Below, in pieces: positions 63,652 through 64,000 of a stretch of 64,000 nucleotides of DNA. The notes below the pieces were generated by a model. The model did not search any database and had not been told where the DNA came from. It saw only the letters and a program-made list of their open reading frames with translations. The stretch is from a virus: IMG/VR virus record IMGVR_UViG_3300036766_001014, positions 1-64,000 of that record; one strand, given 5' to 3'. The stretch's first letter is position 1, and the number at the start of each line of letters is the position of its first letter. The position numbers and the translations under genes were made by a program.

Positions 63652-64000
63652 ATGGCAAATGAGAAAGGTCCGCCCGCGTCCAGGGCTTCGGTGGCCAGGC
63701 TGATTGAAAGCCTGGACTGCCTCGATACCGTGGACACGATGCTGCTGGAGGGTACGCCCGCAATCGACGTGGCCAGGTTCATACAGCAGGATCAGGGCGA
63801 GCTGGCTCAGATCAACGAGAAGACCCTCGCAAACGCTCTGATTGCTAGGCGGCACCAGAAGCAAGAGGTGATCGGAATGGCCGGTCGCCATGACGTGACC
63901 GGGTCCGGGGCTGGAACGGCGGCGCCTCGGCAGGCGTCCAAGACACCGGGAACATTGATTCACAGCCTTTACAATCGAACCAAGGGCGGCATCCAGGAGA
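63652..64000 (+). CDS. Hypothetical protein, 3' end outside window
   Basis: A + strand frame starts at ATG 63652 after CAGGGAAG and stays open to the window edge (116 codons). It is helical (SRASVARLIESLDCLDTVDT) with a VEVAR-like VARFIQQDQGELAQINEK part, resembling phage proteins that carry a small HTH. The opposite strand is also open here; the ribosome-binding site favours this one. Truncated by the window. Confidence 0.6.
   Translation, partial: MANEKGPPASRASVARLIESLDCLDTVDTMLLEGTPAIDVARFIQQDQGELAQINEKTLANALIARRHQKQEVIGMAGRHDVTGSGAGTAAPRQASKTPGTLIHSLYNRTKGGIQE

Noticed and set aside
63640-63963. Minus-strand frame over the last gene
   Set aside because: The + strand frame has a ribosome-binding site, agrees with the operon direction and has helical protein character.

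Overview
This window reads as about 64 kb of a large, GC-rich double-stranded DNA bacteriophage genome. Genes are short, tightly packed and often overlap by ATGA, GTGA or TGATG. Hallmarks are a tRNA array, phage-borne translation and folding factors, and a full recombination-dependent replication module at the right end: helicase loader, DnaB-type helicase, DnaG-type primase, ssDNA-binding protein, UvsW-like helicase, RecA/UvsX-like recombinase, Cas4-like nuclease and RuvC-like resolvase. No terminase, portal, major capsid or tail genes are visible, so the virion genes probably lie outside the window. The host is not certain. A lipoprotein with a Gly/Thr/Ser repeat stalk and Cys-rich modules (14.6-16.0 kb) looks like proteins common in Myxococcota (Polyangia), so a myxobacterial host is my inference.

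Layout: 1-1,050 is a + strand tRNA array with four class I tRNAs carrying leucine anticodons. 1.1-2.6 kb holds an HNH endonuclease gene whose end was disturbed by a second HNH gene. 2.6-8.3 kb has small membrane, zinc-ribbon and virion-like proteins, a caspase/CHAT-like protein and a SLOG-domain protein. 8.4-11.05 kb is a minus-strand set of small genes separated by a recurrent promoter cassette. 11.1-20.9 kb is a + strand accessory operon with a GHKL-ATPase/metalloprotease fusion, the lipoprotein, a 2H phosphoesterase and a thermonuclease. 20.9-22.4 kb (minus) includes peptide deformylase. 22.5-27.6 kb carries a second GHKL/metalloprotease and a DUF932 protein. 27.9-29.5 kb (minus) has a methyltransferase-like protein, a Pth2-type peptidyl-tRNA hydrolase and three more tRNA genes. 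29.7-48 kb is a mosaic of regulators, a HUH Rep-like protein, a ParB-like/HicA fusion, KhpA, a UvrD helicase, GroES, an RRM protein, a DNA methyltransferase and a (p)ppGpp-hydrolase-like HD protein. 48.4-63.6 kb is the replication and recombination module, with inteins in two helicases.

Transcription of the accessory region appears to run from about 17 copies of one promoter type: an extended -35 (CTCTTGACAAAC or GCTTGACAAAC), a 16-18 bp spacer and a -10 such as CATATT or TAGATT. About ten copies lie so close to the start codon that the mRNA should be leaderless or nearly so; the others precede a GGAAGG or AAGGAG ribosome-binding site. In six places the TGA stop of the upstream gene lies inside the -35 hexamer of the next promoter.

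Functionally, the tRNAs, deformylase, Pth2, two GroES-like co-chaperonins, KhpA and RRM proteins suggest strong control of translation and folding. The HD hydrolase, 2H phosphoesterase, caspase-like protein, pseudo-receiver and GHKL/metalloproteases are candidates for host take-over or counter-defence. The most unusual items are a homing-type nuclease encoded in a different frame inside the intein of the UvsW-like helicase, the paired GHKL/metalloproteases, and the leaderless promoter family.
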